Shown here one piece after another: positions 1-11,007 of a stretch of DNA of 64,000 nt. Both the position numbers and the translations under genes were made by a program. Position 1 is the first letter of the stretch. Each line of letters begins with the position of its first letter. The stretch covers positions 434,001 to 498,000 of the forward strand of contig NC_133166.1 of assembly GCF_040802235.1 (NCBI RefSeq), given 5' to 3'. The notes under the pieces are model-generated. The model did no database searches, had not been told where the DNA came from, and was given only the letters and a program-made list of their open reading frames with translations. This stretch comes from Manis javanica. Its lineage: Eukaryota > Chordata > Mammalia > Pholidota > Manidae.

Positions 1-1060
1 ACTCACTGAATTCTTTAGCTACAGAATTTCTGTTTGGCTGATTCTTACAATTTCTATCTCTTGGTTAAATGTCTCATTTCTTTCATGTACTGTCTTCCTG
101 ATTTCATTGATTTGTCTTTCTGTGTTTTCTTATAGCTCTTTGGATTTCCTCAAAACAGCTATCTTCATCAGGCTAATTGCAAGATGCTGTCTTTGTGTTT
201 GGTTACTGAAGAATTATTGTTAACTTTTGGTGATGACATGTTTCCTCGGCTCTTCATGTTACTTGGAGTTTTGATTTGCTGCTTTTGTATATGAAATATC
301 AGATACCTCCTCACGTCTTTACTAGTTGTCTTTGAGTGGGAAATATTTTTCATCCGTTTTGCTTATATCTGAGGTTTCTCCGATCTGTATCGAGTACACC
401 TGCTCCATACTTCTTGCTTTTACTTGTGGCTGATTTCTTAAGCTTGGAAGCTTGCATCCCTTTAATACCCTTTGATATGCTTATCTGCCTTTCTTCATCT
501 CCTCCCTCTCCCCGTCATGGAGGTCCTAGTTCAATACCCCAGGTGCTGTGAGACAGAAATAGGTTTCTTTAGCAGCATTAGCACAGGTACTTTCTGTGCT
601 GTACCAGGTACTTCTCCTCCACTCTACCTTTGTTACTAGGAAGATCACTTCTGGCTAGTTCAGCCCTGTTCTCTGCTGTCTTACAGGAGGGCTGGTGCCG
701 GCACAGTTTCTCTTACCCTATACAATGGATCCAATCTTACCATATTTTATCTCCAATGGTGTTCTGCAAGCTCTCTTTGGGGGTGCTGGTCTTTTGCAAA
801 TTCTCTCTCATCTGTGGGTGTCTTCCCAAGCCAGCCACTTTGTTTTCTCCCTGACCACAGCTAAGAAGGGTTGGGGCCAATTTGATGGCTTCTTCTGGTT
901 CTATAGCCCATACAGGGTCTGTCTACATATTACCCAATGCACGAGCGGGACATACTGCTCCCAGTTCTCTTGGCATACGGTGCTGGACCCCACAACTCCC
1001 AAAAAGGTTTCGGTTATGGATAGATGCCATAACCAAACTTTTTGATTATGGATAGATGCC
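1..1060 (-). mobile_element. Old L1 (L1M-type) 5' region fragment
   Basis: The T-rich text resembles the reverse complement of an ancient L1 ORF1/5' UTR. It parallels a second old L1 at about 32,560-32,960 in this window: both share phrases such as a Ctttctgtgtttt stretch, a block about lost capacity to code around 'ttcctcaaaac', and the 'ctgctccat(a/g)cttctt' run. No reading frame of useful length survives. The element runs off the left edge of the window, so its 3' part (ORF2) would lie to the left. The right boundary near 1,060 is approximate. Confidence 0.55.
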
Positions 1061-2321
1061 AATTTTTAATTATTAGAATGGGGGATAAAAAGGAGGAGTG
1101 TCTTATGCCACAGTGATCCTGACATCACTCCCTTAAGTCATTTTGTAAATTTTTTTGACTGAAAATGTGCTGTGATTTTCAAAAAGCAATGGTTGGAAAG
1201 TTCTGAACAAGATGGCAATTTTTACCCTGGTGTCTTGCCCAGCCCCAATTACATTCCCATGAAAATGACTTGCACAAGTTGCAAATGATGAATTGTATTT
1301 ATTACTACTGGGAATGAGAGATAATGAGAATCTACATGCCAGGAACTTCCTAATGCCACTATATTGACTTTGTTAGATTAAAGAGTCTTGTGTGGATGTG
1401 AGAGAGAAGCTTTGATAATTCCCCACTGACCTTCCCTACTTCAGAGATGAAATGGCACTAACTATATGTGAGCTGAGGAGTTATCAGGAGAACTTCAACA
1501 ATAAAAAAAATGGAATAAATCAATGAACTAATGCCACCCAAACAGAAAAGGACACTTAAAAAAAAAAGATGTAGTGTGTGTGTGTGTATGAGAAAGTTAA
1601 ACTCACTTTTTAGGAAGGGGAAGAAAATCCCTAAAACCCTACTAATTGAACAAACAAGAAAACAAGTTGTTTCACTGGGTTAAAAGGATATCTAACTTCA
1701 GTGATATTCTGCTTACTTAAAATGCTCCTAAAAGCAAATGACTCAAACTAATTAAATGCAAATTGATGGGGAAATACATATAACATACAGAAATGAAAAA
1801 AAAATGAGTTGCAATGTTGATGTAAGCAAAGTAGAATTTAAGGGGAAGAGTGAAGTCATCCAACTACTAACAACAACTACCAAAAATTCATAATGATCAG
1901 TTTGATCACAATTTATAATGATGGTAATAGCCACAACCCAGCGGCATTGAACAACAGCGGCACAGCATTTGAAGCTAAATGTCAAAAACGCAAGACGAAA
2001 TTTATGGCACCACAACTAAAATTACGTAGAGTTTACATCCAGTCAATTTAAGATCATAAAGTTGGCAGAAATTAAATTTAAATATAGGGCATTTAAAAGC
2101 TTTAATGATAGATTTAAATTGACTACAGTAAATATATATCCTCTTTTACAGGTTTTGTAAAATTAAAAAATAAATGAATCTAGAACAAGTTAACAAGAAA
2201 ATCTCAATAAATTTCTGAAAGCAGAAATCAGGTAGGTAAACTTATTGATCACAAGGCCATTCAATTAAATTAAAAAATAAAAAGCAAAACAAAATTCAGT
2301 GTTTTTGTGTGATAGACTAAT
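1061..2321. other. Unassigned intergenic DNA
   Basis: AT-rich sequence with short A-runs and a small (TG)n tract near 1,577. I recognise no gene, RNA or repeat family. An A-rich stretch at about 1,501-1,570 could be the tail of an old retroelement, but I cannot name it. Confidence 0.4.
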
Positions 2322-2867
2322 TGTTAGCCCTGATTTTCAAGGTTCCCTGCATCCCCACTCTTGCTACAACCTTGTCACAGGTAGAGTGTTATTTCCCTAT
2401 TCTTCACCTTGGGCTTGCCATCTGATGTGCTTCAGTTGGCAAGAGTAACAGGGTGCCAGTTCTCATCCTATGCCTTAAAAGGCCTTGTGTGTTTCTACAC
2501 TTACTCACTTGTCTTCTGCCATTGCCCTGCGAACATGTCCTGGGTGCCTACTGGCCCAAGGAGGAGGATAAAAGACATTTGGGTCAGAGCTGTCTCAGCC
2601 AAGCCCAACCTAGACAGCCACACAGTCAGTGGCTAGCTTACTTCAGAGGAATATCCATGTAAGCCAGTTAGTTCTAGATTGTCTGAATCCCAGCCAATCT
2701 CAGTCTAGAGTGGTTGGATCCTAGCTGACCTTCCCCTGACCTGAAGATGCATAAGTGGCAATATTCATTTACTGTTATTATCATTGTTACTTATTGTTAT
2801 TAATGAATGTTGCAGTAAGCACTGAGTTTCAGGGTGGTTTGTTATGCAATGATAGTTAACCAATACA
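2322..2867 (+). mobile_element. MLT1-type MaLR LTR
   Basis: The segment begins TGTTAGCCCTGA and ends with the characteristic MaLR 3' end: a 'gtttcagggtggtttgttatgcaatgatagttaac' type sequence finishing in ...aataca (quoted only in part). It has the LTR TG...CA boundaries, is about 546 bp long, and has no internal coding region attached. It is an old solitary LTR. No perfect 5 bp TSD was seen. Confidence 0.6.
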
Positions 2868-2929
2868 CTATATAATTGGAAATTAAATTAAATTACTATA
2901 ATTGGAAATTAAATTAAAATTTTTCTCCC

Positions 2930-3130
2930 GAGCCAAACTACTTGTTTTCAAATCCTGCTTCTGCCGCTCACTAGCGGTGCAATGCTGGTCAAACTACATA
3001 ATCTCTCTCAGTTTTCTTGTCTGTAAATTAAGGATATCATATCTATCTTGTTAGTTTGTTAAGGTTGATTAAGTGAGTTGATATCTGTCAAGAACTCAGA
3101 ATACTGCTGACACATTTGTCATAGATTATT
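2930..3130 (+). repeat. MIR SINE
   Basis: Recognisable MIR core: 'gagccaaactactt', 'tctgccgctcactag', then 'ctctcagttttcttgtctgtaaa' in sequence order, followed by the 'aagtgagttgatat' tail region. It is diverged, as expected for an ancient tRNA-derived SINE. Confidence 0.7.
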
Positions 3131-3134
3131 GTTT

Positions 3135-3305
3135 TTTGAGTACTCACTGTTTTCCAGCAGTTTTAAATTGAACTAAGTTCTGTTGTGAAACCCACTTCAC
3201 AGAGAAGGAAAGTGCAGCCTGAGGAATTAAGAAGCACAGCTTGTAAGTGAAGGAGTCGGGATTCACATTCAGGATCACAGATACCCAAGCCTTAATACTT
3301 CGCAA
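3135..3305 (-). repeat. MIR SINE
   Basis: Reverse-orientation MIR core: 'ttcacagagaaggaaag', 'agcttgtaagtgaaggag' and 'gattcacattcagg' occur in the order expected of the complement of MIR. It abuts a forward MIR just upstream. Confidence 0.55.
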
Positions 3306-4454
3306 TATGCAACATGTCAAATAACTTCTTAATGTACAGGGAAAGTATGAGGAAATTTTAACAGTACTTAAGAGATGCAGCTAATGCTAAAGTCAGATGT
3401 AATCTTATTTGAAAGAAATGAAGTAACAAAGCTCTCGATGGAATTGCAAGAAGAATATCAATAGAAACCTTAAGGAAAACAGGAGGAAAAAATGATGAGA
3501 ACTATGTTGGGAAAAGGAAGAATAAAATTTCTAAATTTGACAGACAGGTCTTTAAGAATATAGATAAAGTATACAGACTCAGGGCAAGTTTTGCAAGAAA
3601 CAGACAACATCCAAATTTAGAAAAAGGACTAAGTAGAAGAAATTTAAATATGTATTTTAACTAATTACTACCTATTTGCTAAGTACTGGACTTGGTTGGG
3701 GAGCCTGCCTAAGTATCTCTGCAGCAGAGATACCCATAGTAGGTGAAACACTGGTTCCTTCAAACTTTTATGGTTATTAGAGAACCTAAGGTTAAACATA
3801 TATGTTTACCTGTTTTTGACCTTCTCACAGTGCAAGTAATGCAAGCCATTGATTCTGAGAAACTTGATTCACTACTTGCACATGCCATTTTATGCAATTT
3901 AATGCTGAATAAAATGTCTCTAGAGGTACAACTTCTATGTGCACATAAGTGCAACATCTTAAAGGGAAATCACATGGTACAGAGAAAACATTTTTGGACC
4001 AGGACAAAGGAATAAATTTGTCTCCAAATCTGACATTTGTGTTTTGGGTGACTTTGAACAAGTCACACACCATCTGTCATCATGATTTCCCTGTATTAAA
4101 TGAAGACCATTAACCCTTGGTTTCTAAGGTAATCAAGAAATTAAGTTAGGGAAATGCATGTGAGCTTACCTGAAAGACGCTCTTCTCATACTCTCTCCAA
4201 GGATAGCATAATAAGCAACTTGTTGAAGGTCATACTGCTAGTTAATAATGGAATCTAGAATTTTCTAATGCCAATTTCAATGTTTCTTCCCATAAGTGCT
4301 AATGGGCTAACGAATAGCTCCTTCACCCATCCTTGTTAAAAATATACATTTCCTGAAATCCCACTGGACACATAAAAATTTATTGTGTCGTAGATATTCT
4401 TGCCTGTGAGGTATAAATTATTGAGAGCTATATTAATTACACAGAGTGGTTTTG
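3306..4454. other. Unassigned intergenic DNA with MIR-like traces
   Basis: No gene is visible. At about 4,010-4,170 the text resembles a forward MIR core ('gtgactttgaacaagtcac', 'catctgtcatcatg'). At about 4,205-4,300 it resembles a reverse MIR core ('gcaacttgttgaaggtcata', 'ctgctagttaataatgg'). Both are too worn for a firm call. Confidence 0.35.
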
Positions 4455-5790
4455 TTTCAAAGACTAATAGACCAATGGAATGGAAGAGAGTCTAAAACTA
4501 ACTCATGTATACAGACGTTTGATTTAGAGCAAAGCTGGTCCTGCAAGTCAGGAGGGGAAGAGCAGACTTGTCAGCAAATGATGCTAGACAATGGGGTATC
4601 CAAGTAAAATAATGTTGGGTCTTTACACATACCATGTACAAAACTCATTTCCAGGTGGACTCAAAAGGTTGAAGTTCATGGAAAATGAACACTTCGAAGC
4701 ACACTAGCCATAAGGGGAAAGGTTTATAAATTTGGTGACATTAAAATTAAGAATCAATTTCTACTAAAAGATACTGCATGAGAGTGAAAAAACAAACCAG
4801 AAGCTGAGAAAATATATTTTAATACAAATGTTTGATGAACGACTAGCGTCTAGCATGTAAGAAGAAATACTACAGACCACAAGAACACATGTTAAACCAA
4901 AAGAGAAAAGAGTAAATATTCCAACCAGCAAGTCACAAAATAGGTAACCCAAATTGTCTATAAACATATGAAAAGGTATTCAATCTGATTAGCAAGCAGA
5001 GAAATGGAAGTTAATACCATAATCTGATAGTGCACTAGAGAACTAACAGATGTACAAATGTTAAACAGTCGGATGACACAAGTATTGGTAAGGATAGAGA
5101 GCAATGGAAATTCTCATGCACTACTTGTCCAAGTGTAAAACCACAGAATTACTTTGGAAAACAAGTTAGAACTATTTGGAAATGTTGAAGATACGCATTC
5201 AGTTCAACCCAGCAATTGAACTCCTAAGGGCACAAGTTGGGAAAACTCACACACATGTGCATGAAAGAATGCTCATAGCAGTACTCTTAGTAATTACCCT
5301 GTAATGGAAACAGCAAATGTTAATCAACAGCAGAGAGGATAAGTTGTCATGCAGTAAATGGAATAATACATGGCAAGAAAAAAATGAATGATTACAGATG
5401 CACACACAACAATGTGGAGGAAAAGATAATATTTAGGGCAACAAGGCAGTCACAAAGGAATACAAACTAAAGACTTCCATTTACATAGGATACCATTTAT
5501 TTAATGTATATTATGTAAAGTATATGCTCCATGTAAATACTTGGTAAAATGATTGAGAAGATAAAGAATATGATGTTCACCAAAGTGAGGATGGATGGTG
5601 ATTTCCTGTGGATGAAGGGGGATTATGATAAGGAAAAGGCTTGGTGTGCATTTCTGGGACATTACCAATGTTTTATTCTTGATCTGGCCATTTGGTTTAA
5701 AAATATTTTTAAAAGAAGTACATATGTATTTTATGTACTTTATGTACTCATCTGTTTTTATTTACAACAAAAGTGAAAACATAAATATAT
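4455..5790 (+). mobile_element. Old L1 ORF2 3' fragment
   Basis: It carries the order of motifs typical of the L1 ORF2 C-terminal third, heavily mutated: 'agaccaatggaatggaagag', then a 'ttcagttcaacccagcaatt' region, then 'actcctaagggcacaag' and 'taccctgtaatgg'. No open frame remains. It looks like a member of an old mammalian L1M subfamily; the 3' end is approximate. Confidence 0.65.
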
Positions 5791-5934
5791 AAATGAAAGA
5801 CTGGTACAATATATCTGTAAAGCCAATTTTGTAACAAGATCCTTCAAAATATCCTGATCCTTCTGTCACATTAATAGCCTTCCAAGGAAATATGGCCTTA
5901 CATAATCCACGTTCAAAACTCAACACACTAGGTT

Positions 5935-6188
5935 AGGAATCAGATTCTGGAGCCAAACTGCTTGACTTTGACTGATCAGAGCTCTGCCACTGATTAGTAA
6001 GGCTGCCTTGGGCACATCGCTGAGCCTCTCTGTGTCTCAGTTTTCCCATCTGTGAAAAGAGCACAGCAACAGCACCGGTCACCCGCACTATTGTGAGCAT
6101 TAAGTTAATACATGTGAGGATTAGGGTATATATTCTGAGAGCTCAGAATACTGTCTGCACGTAACAAGCACTATAAAAGTGGTAACTC
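5935..6188 (+). repeat. MIR SINE
   Basis: A clear, nearly full-length MIR: 'tctggagccaaactgctt', 'gctctgccactgatta', 'gggcacatcgctgagcctct', 'cagttttcccatctgtg', then 'gagcattaagttaatacatg' and a 3' part with 'aacaagcactataaaag'. Confidence 0.75.
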
Positions 6189-6410
6189 CTAATTGGATCA
6201 TGAGGGGCCATAGAAGAATCAAGGAAGGGCACCAGCTGAGAAAATCTCCCACCAGTTTCTTTCATCCAACCCTCTTGAGAGTAATTAATGGAAAATGCTG
6301 TCTTCTGTTAATTGCCTCTTCTCCCTCCACCATGGACCCAAAGGAAACATTTAAGAGAATCCCTAGTTGGAAGCATCTCTCTTACAAGAACTCTCTGAAT
6401 TCCTGAGGAC
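6189..6410. repeat. Locally duplicated segment, copy 1 (with 37,495-37,720)
   Basis: About 220 bp that is visibly related to 37,495-37,720 in the same orientation. Shared pieces include 'ggaaacatttaagaga', 'gttggaagca' plus 'tctctt', and an 'aattaatgg/aattaactg...aaaa...gtcttctgttaattgc' type core. The match could extend to about 6,780. It is probably either a shared old repeat or one end of an ancient duplication around the OR locus; I cannot tell which. Confidence 0.45.
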
Positions 6411-6984
6411 CAAGGGAAGGCAGCAGTGTGGGAAGTGCCCAGGTTTTACCCAGCTGCAGAATTGTGAAGAACATCTGGGTTAGTAACATTGGCAGGAACA
6501 TCTTAGAACAGTTTGTCTTCAGTGTCTCCCAGTCACCATCCCCACCTGCCTGACCCTGTTCTGTGGTTTTCCCCGTTCCTCACTGCCCTGCTCTCCTAAC
6601 CCACAAAAGGGCTTCCAGTAATAACGCTTTGCTCCCCTCACCCCTCCAGCCATCATCTAACTCTTTTCCTTTCCCAAATACCTATTCTTCTTTGTTTTTC
6701 AAATTACTTTCATTTCTCCTGATAAAAGATTACTTGTATTTTAACAGAAACCTAAGTCCTTCAGCTGAAAATGTTAAGCATTGGCCGGTTTGTGGAGTGG
6801 GAATGGAGGTTACAGATTCCCTGAGGCCCCGGCATGGGGGTCATTGGTTCCAAATTCCACATGACCAAATGATCCCGCTTTTTGCTTTATTAACCCCAGC
6901 TTTGCAATATTAACCTACCAAACTGCCTTAAAATAGTAGTTCTCACCATCGCCATCATTGTCGTAGTAAAATAAGAAAGTTTGG
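6411..6984. other. Unassigned intergenic DNA
   Basis: A C/T-rich stretch at about 6,520-6,720 and a TTTTAACAGAAA phrase that recurs near 38,096. Some open frames run through it by chance, with no domain or repeat I recognise. Confidence 0.35.
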
Positions 6985-7185
6985 CTATAATAACAACTGT
7001 TAGTCAAGAGCCTACTATGTGGCACGCATTGTATTGGGCATTGTTCCAGAACTCAGCACACACAACAACCCTACGAGGTGTCCATTATTGGCACTTCATA
7101 CACGATGAAAATGAAACTCAGAGGTATTAAGAAACTTAGACAAAAGTCACACCATGGACAAGTGTTAGAGTTTAACCTTCCTCAT
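6985..7185 (-). repeat. MIR SINE
   Basis: Complementary MIR 3' half and core: 'gagcctactatgtggcacgc', 'acaacaaccctacgaggtg', 'gatgaaaatgaaactcagag' and 'aagaaacttagacaaaagtc' in order. Confidence 0.65.
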
Positions 7186-7190
7186 AATAA

Positions 7191-7207
7191 CACATTTCTC
7201 CATTTTT
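7191..7207. repeat. Target-site duplication (left) of ERV-tail copy A
   Basis: CACATTTCTCCATTTTT, identical to 8,573-8,589. It lies directly outside the poly(T) (poly(A) in sense) of copy A. Confidence 0.85.
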
Positions 7208-8572
7208 TTTTTTTGAGAGGGCATCTCTCATATTTATTGATCAAATGGTTGTTAACAACAATAAAATTCTGTACAGGGGATTCAATGCACAATCATTAAT
7301 CAACCCCAGGCCTAATTCTCAAGAGTCTCCAATCTTCTGAAGCATAACAAACAAGTTCTTACATGGTGAACAAATTCTTACATAGTGAATAAGTTCTTAC
7401 GTGGTGAACAGTGCAAGGGCAGTCATCACAGAAACTTTCGGTTTTGATCGCGCATCATGAACTATAAACCATCAGGTCAAATGTGAATATTCGTTTGATT
7501 TTTATACTTCATTTATATGTGAATCCCACATTTCTCCCTTATTATTATTATTTTTTTAAATAAAATGCTGAAGTGGTAGGTACATGCAAGATAAAGGTAG
7601 GAAACATAGTTTAGTGCTGTAAGAGGGCAAATGTAGATGATCAGGTGTGTGCCTGTAGACTATGTGTTAATCCAAGCTAGACAAGGGCATTAAAACATCC
7701 GCGGATGCAGAAGATTTCTCTCAAAGCAGGGGGGATGAGGTTCTGAGCCTCACCTCTGTTGATCCCCAATTTCTCACCTGATGGCCCTCCTGCGACTCTG
7801 CCTGTCTTAGGTTGTTCCTCCCTTGAGGAATCTTACCCGTCTCTGGCTAACCAGTCATCTTCCGGGGCCATACAGGGAAATGTAAAGTTGGTAAGTGAGA
7901 GAGAAGCAATATTGTTTGAAAAGGTTAGCTTTTTACTTCTTTGCATATTTATGTCCCGTGGCTTCTATGCCCAGCATTTGTCTTGAGTATCTTTAACACC
8001 TGGAAGAATTATGATACTCGGTAATTTCGATATGAGGCACGAATTCTACTTAACGATTGTAATTAGGAAGGAAGAAGAAAAGTTATAGAAGTAGCAGACG
8101 GAAGAAAACATGGGAGGATTGATTATTTCTTTGACATATCTTCTTGTAGAGTAACATAAGCATGTATAGGTTTTAAACTACTAATTAAATTGAGTGCACA
8201 CATTAACGTAATAGGAATACAGCTACATAACCAAAGCAGACCTATAATTACCAGCCATATCCAGTGAAACAAAAAAAAAAAACAGTTAGGCACCCGAGGC
8301 ATTTGTGAAAACTTATCAATGATATGATGAATATTGTGTAACTGAATTTGAATAGTTTGAGAAAAATCAAACAAATTAAAACAACACATTCCTGGGAACT
8401 GTTGACATCCCATATGTTCTTTTAACAGTAGATAGTCTGTAGTCGCAAGATTTTGGAGCGCTGCAACTTGCACTTCTCCTAATTCTTGGTTGAGTTTCGA
8501 CAGTATAGATCCAGTCAAATTTGTTGTTTTACTGTATGCACAGGCCAGCTTAGATATCTCCTTCTTCATTCC
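7208..8572 (-). mobile_element. 5'-truncated L1 copy A carrying only the ERV-derived 3' tail
   Basis: Starts with poly(T) (the poly(A) tail in sense) and reads, in sense, env-like remnant, LTR-like segment, AATAAA (complement at 7,233-7,238), then tail. It contains none of the L1 coding region; the 5' end is cut inside the env-like frame. A perfect 17 bp TSD flanks it, so it was inserted by target-primed reverse transcription (L1 machinery) rather than as a provirus. It is more like the tail of copy C than those of copies B and D, so it belongs to an older layer of the same family. Confidence 0.85.
8123..8569 (-). pseudogene. ERV envelope transmembrane-subunit remnant (in copy A)
   Basis: An open frame of just under 150 codons beginning MKKEISKLACAY and ending EDMSKK. 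It shows, in order: a heptad-like region rich in Leu/Asn/Gln ('LNQELGEVQVAALQN'), an immunosuppressive-domain-like position followed by a C-X6-C-C motif (GCQQFPGMCC), a second helical part, then one hydrophobic span (WLVIIGLLWLC). These are hallmarks of class I retroviral TM subunits with a CX6CC motif. Everything upstream (SU, cleavage site, complete fusion peptide) is missing, so it cannot be a working envelope. The upstream codon of the open frame is GTG, not ATG; ATG is at the MKKE position. Confidence 0.65.
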
Positions 8573-8589
8573 CACATTTCTCCATTTTT
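8573..8589. repeat. Target-site duplication (right) of ERV-tail copy A
   Basis: Second copy of CACATTTCTCCATTTTT, adjoining the truncated 5' end of copy A. Confidence 0.85.
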
Positions 8590-8728
8590 ATTAAAGACAA
8601 ACAAACCTTAGTCTGAAAGAGAAAGCACTGTCAATTGCTACTATTCTTCTACACACCAAAGAAATGTGGTGGTTTAGAATCTCTGTGTGGTGTCATTTAA
8701 ATTGAAGTACACATTTCTATGAGCTTTT

Positions 8729-8800
8729 AAAATACTGAGAAAAAACAACCATTTGATCAATAAATATGAGAAATGCCCTCTCAAAAAAAAATACTGAGAA
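8729..8800 (+). mobile_element. Micro-insertion: last ~46 bp of the young L1/ERV tail
   Basis: Positions 8,742-8,787 match the extreme 3' end of the family (AACAACCATTTGATCAATAA, then the ATGCCCTCTC end and a short poly(A)). The 13 bp AAAATACTGAGAA occurs on both sides (8,729-8,741 and 8,788-8,800) as a TSD. It is an extremely 5'-truncated retrotransposition event on the plus strand. Confidence 0.8.
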
Positions 8801-9099
8801 TGGATTTCTATTGCCATTTCTGTAAGCAGTTGAAATTGAAAAACATGATGATGCTTGATGTATGAGGCAACTCACCAGTAATTGATACTGAGCCTTCATG
8901 TCTCTTTTGACCCCTTATATCTTCATTTAAAAAAATCAACACTCAGATACTATTGATGTGCAATGTCTTATGTGTAAAATTTTCTAGAAAAAAAATCTTT
9001 GGTGGGGCTAATTCAAGTCTATTTAAAGGCAGGAAGATGAAAACAGTGACATCTGAAAATTCCCATTATTATTATATTTGCAAATTTCTTCCATGTAAT
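8801..9099. other. Unassigned intergenic DNA
   Basis: AT-rich, with no gene or recognisable repeat. Confidence 0.35.
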
Positions 9100-9360
9100 T
9101 GTCCAACTCTAGTCTGTTCATTTCATTTTGCTATAGCATGGCAGTGTGATTAGATCACAGTTTACTTATCCTCTCCACACTGATGGGTATTTGAGTTGTT
9201 TTCAGTCTGAGGCTAATACAGTGCTTCATGGGAATATGCACATATATCCAGTGCAAATGTGTTTAGATCGATTTAGGATATAGATCTGGAAGTAGAATTA
9301 CTGGTTCATAGGGAATCGCTATGGAGTTTATCTCCAACTTCCCTGCCTTAAAAGTGAGAG
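9100..9360 (-). mobile_element. Old L1 ORF2 3' fragment
   Basis: Resembles the complement of a worn L1 ORF2 C-terminus: 'gatgggtatttgagttgtttt', a 'gtagaattactggttcatag' stretch and 'tatggagtttatctccaact'. No frame remains. Confidence 0.5.
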
Positions 9361-10025
9361 GTTGAGGTCCCTAAGAAACAAACTATGAAGCATAGATTTG
9401 TCTGCAGGAAGTTTATTGGGGAATACTCTTCAAGGTCAACACTTTAAAGGGCATGAAAGCAGAACTGGGCACAGGGAAAAGTTAAATGTGTTACAGTGGT
9501 TTTGGCTGGTTCTGTGGGAGCCCTGGAAATTGGAGCTTCAAGTTGATGGGCATGCACGCATTACCTCTGGGGAGATCTTAGGAAATTCCTGGACAGTCAC
9601 TCAGCTGAGAGTCAGCCATGAAAATCTGAAGATGGTAGGATGAATGTTGTAGTCCTGAAGGTGGAATCTGAATACTGCTATAGTTTTTAAATGGATGGTG
9701 ACTGTATGGGTCTCCTTGTATTGTGTATCTTTATGAATGATATTTTGTACATGTTAATCATTTTATAAAACCATATCATGGTAAAAGATGTAGAGTAGAA
9801 CAATATTATGTTGGCCTGCATTGACTATACAGAAATAAGTGCCTTGAAGTACGGTGCTACCATTTCAAATATGTCAAATGTGTTATCCTGGCTAGTCTTT
9901 GGGCAATGGACAATCTGAGACTGTTAATATCTTCATGTAAATACTTTGGAAATTTTTCCTACATATATATATATGAATAAAACTTTCAGTATGCATGGTT
10001 CTGTAACCTGATTTTTCCACTTACT
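9361..10025. other. Unassigned intergenic DNA
   Basis: No gene recognised. 9,375-9,660 has an LTR-like feel ('gcaggaagtttattgggga'), but I cannot name a family. Short (TA)n at about 9,964-9,973. Confidence 0.3.
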
Positions 10026-10042
10026 GTTTCATGCATATTTTT
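10026..10042. repeat. Target-site duplication (left) of full-length L1 copy B
   Basis: GTTTCATGCATATTTTT, perfect match to 18,452-18,468; it merges into the poly(T). Confidence 0.9.
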
Positions 10043-10068
10043 TTTTTTTTGAGAGGGCATCTCTCATA

Positions 10069-10074
10069 TTTATT
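10069..10074 (-). terminator. Polyadenylation signal AATAAA of copy B
   Basis: TTTATT on the plus strand, i.e. AATAAA in sense, 18 bases before the end of unique sequence (the ATGCCCTCTC end) and the start of poly(A). The same spacing is seen in copies A, C and D. It is supplied by the ERV tail, not by the L1 3' UTR. Confidence 0.8.
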
Positions 10075-11007
10075 GATCAAATGGTTGTTAACAACAATAT
10101 AATTCAGTATAGGAGGGTCAATGCTCAATGTACAATCATTAATCCATCTCAAGCCTAATTCTCATCAGTCTCCAATCTTCTGAAGCATAACGAACAAGTT
10201 CTTACATGGTGAACGAATTCTTACAGAGTGAATAAATTCTTACATGGTGAACAGTACAAGGGCATTCATCACAGAAACTTTCGGTTTTGATCATGCAATA
10301 TGACCTATAAACCATCAGGTCAAATATGAATATTCATTTGATTTTTGTACTTGATTTATATGTTGATCCCACATTTCTCCTATTATTATTATTTTTATTT
10401 TTAATAAAATGCTGAAGTGGTAGGTAGATGCAAGATAAAGGTAGAAAACATAGTTTAGTGCTGTAAGAAGGCAAATGTAGATGATCAGATGATCAGGTGT
10501 GTGCCTATGGACCAAGTATTAATCCAGGCTAGACAAGGGCAGCAAGACATCCACGGATGCAGAAGATTTCTCTCAAAGCAGGGGGGGTGAGGTTCTGAGC
10601 CTCACCTCTGTTGATCCCCAAATTCTCACCTGATGGCCCCCCTGCGACTGTGCCTGTCTTAGGTTGTTCCTCCCTTGAGGAATCTTACCCGTCTCTGGCT
10701 AACCAGTCATCTTCCGGGGCCATACAGGGAAATGTAAAGTTGGTAAGTGAGAGAGAAGCCATATTGTTTGCAAAGGTTAGCTTTTTACTTCTTTGCAGAT
10801 TTATGCCCTGTGGCTTCTATGCCCAGCACTTGTCTCGAGGTATCTTTACCACCTGGAGGAATTATGATACTCGGTAAATTCGATATGAGGCACGAATTCT
10901 ATTTAAGGTTTGTAATTAGGAAGGAAGAAGAAAAGCTATAGATGTAGCATATGAAGGAAACTTGGGAGGATTGATTATTTCTTTGACATATCTTCTTGTA
11001 TAGTACC

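Noticed and set aside
7208-8572. A solo LTR or short provirus
   Set aside because: It has a poly(A) tail and a 17 bp TSD; retroviral integration gives short 4-6 bp TSDs and no poly(A).
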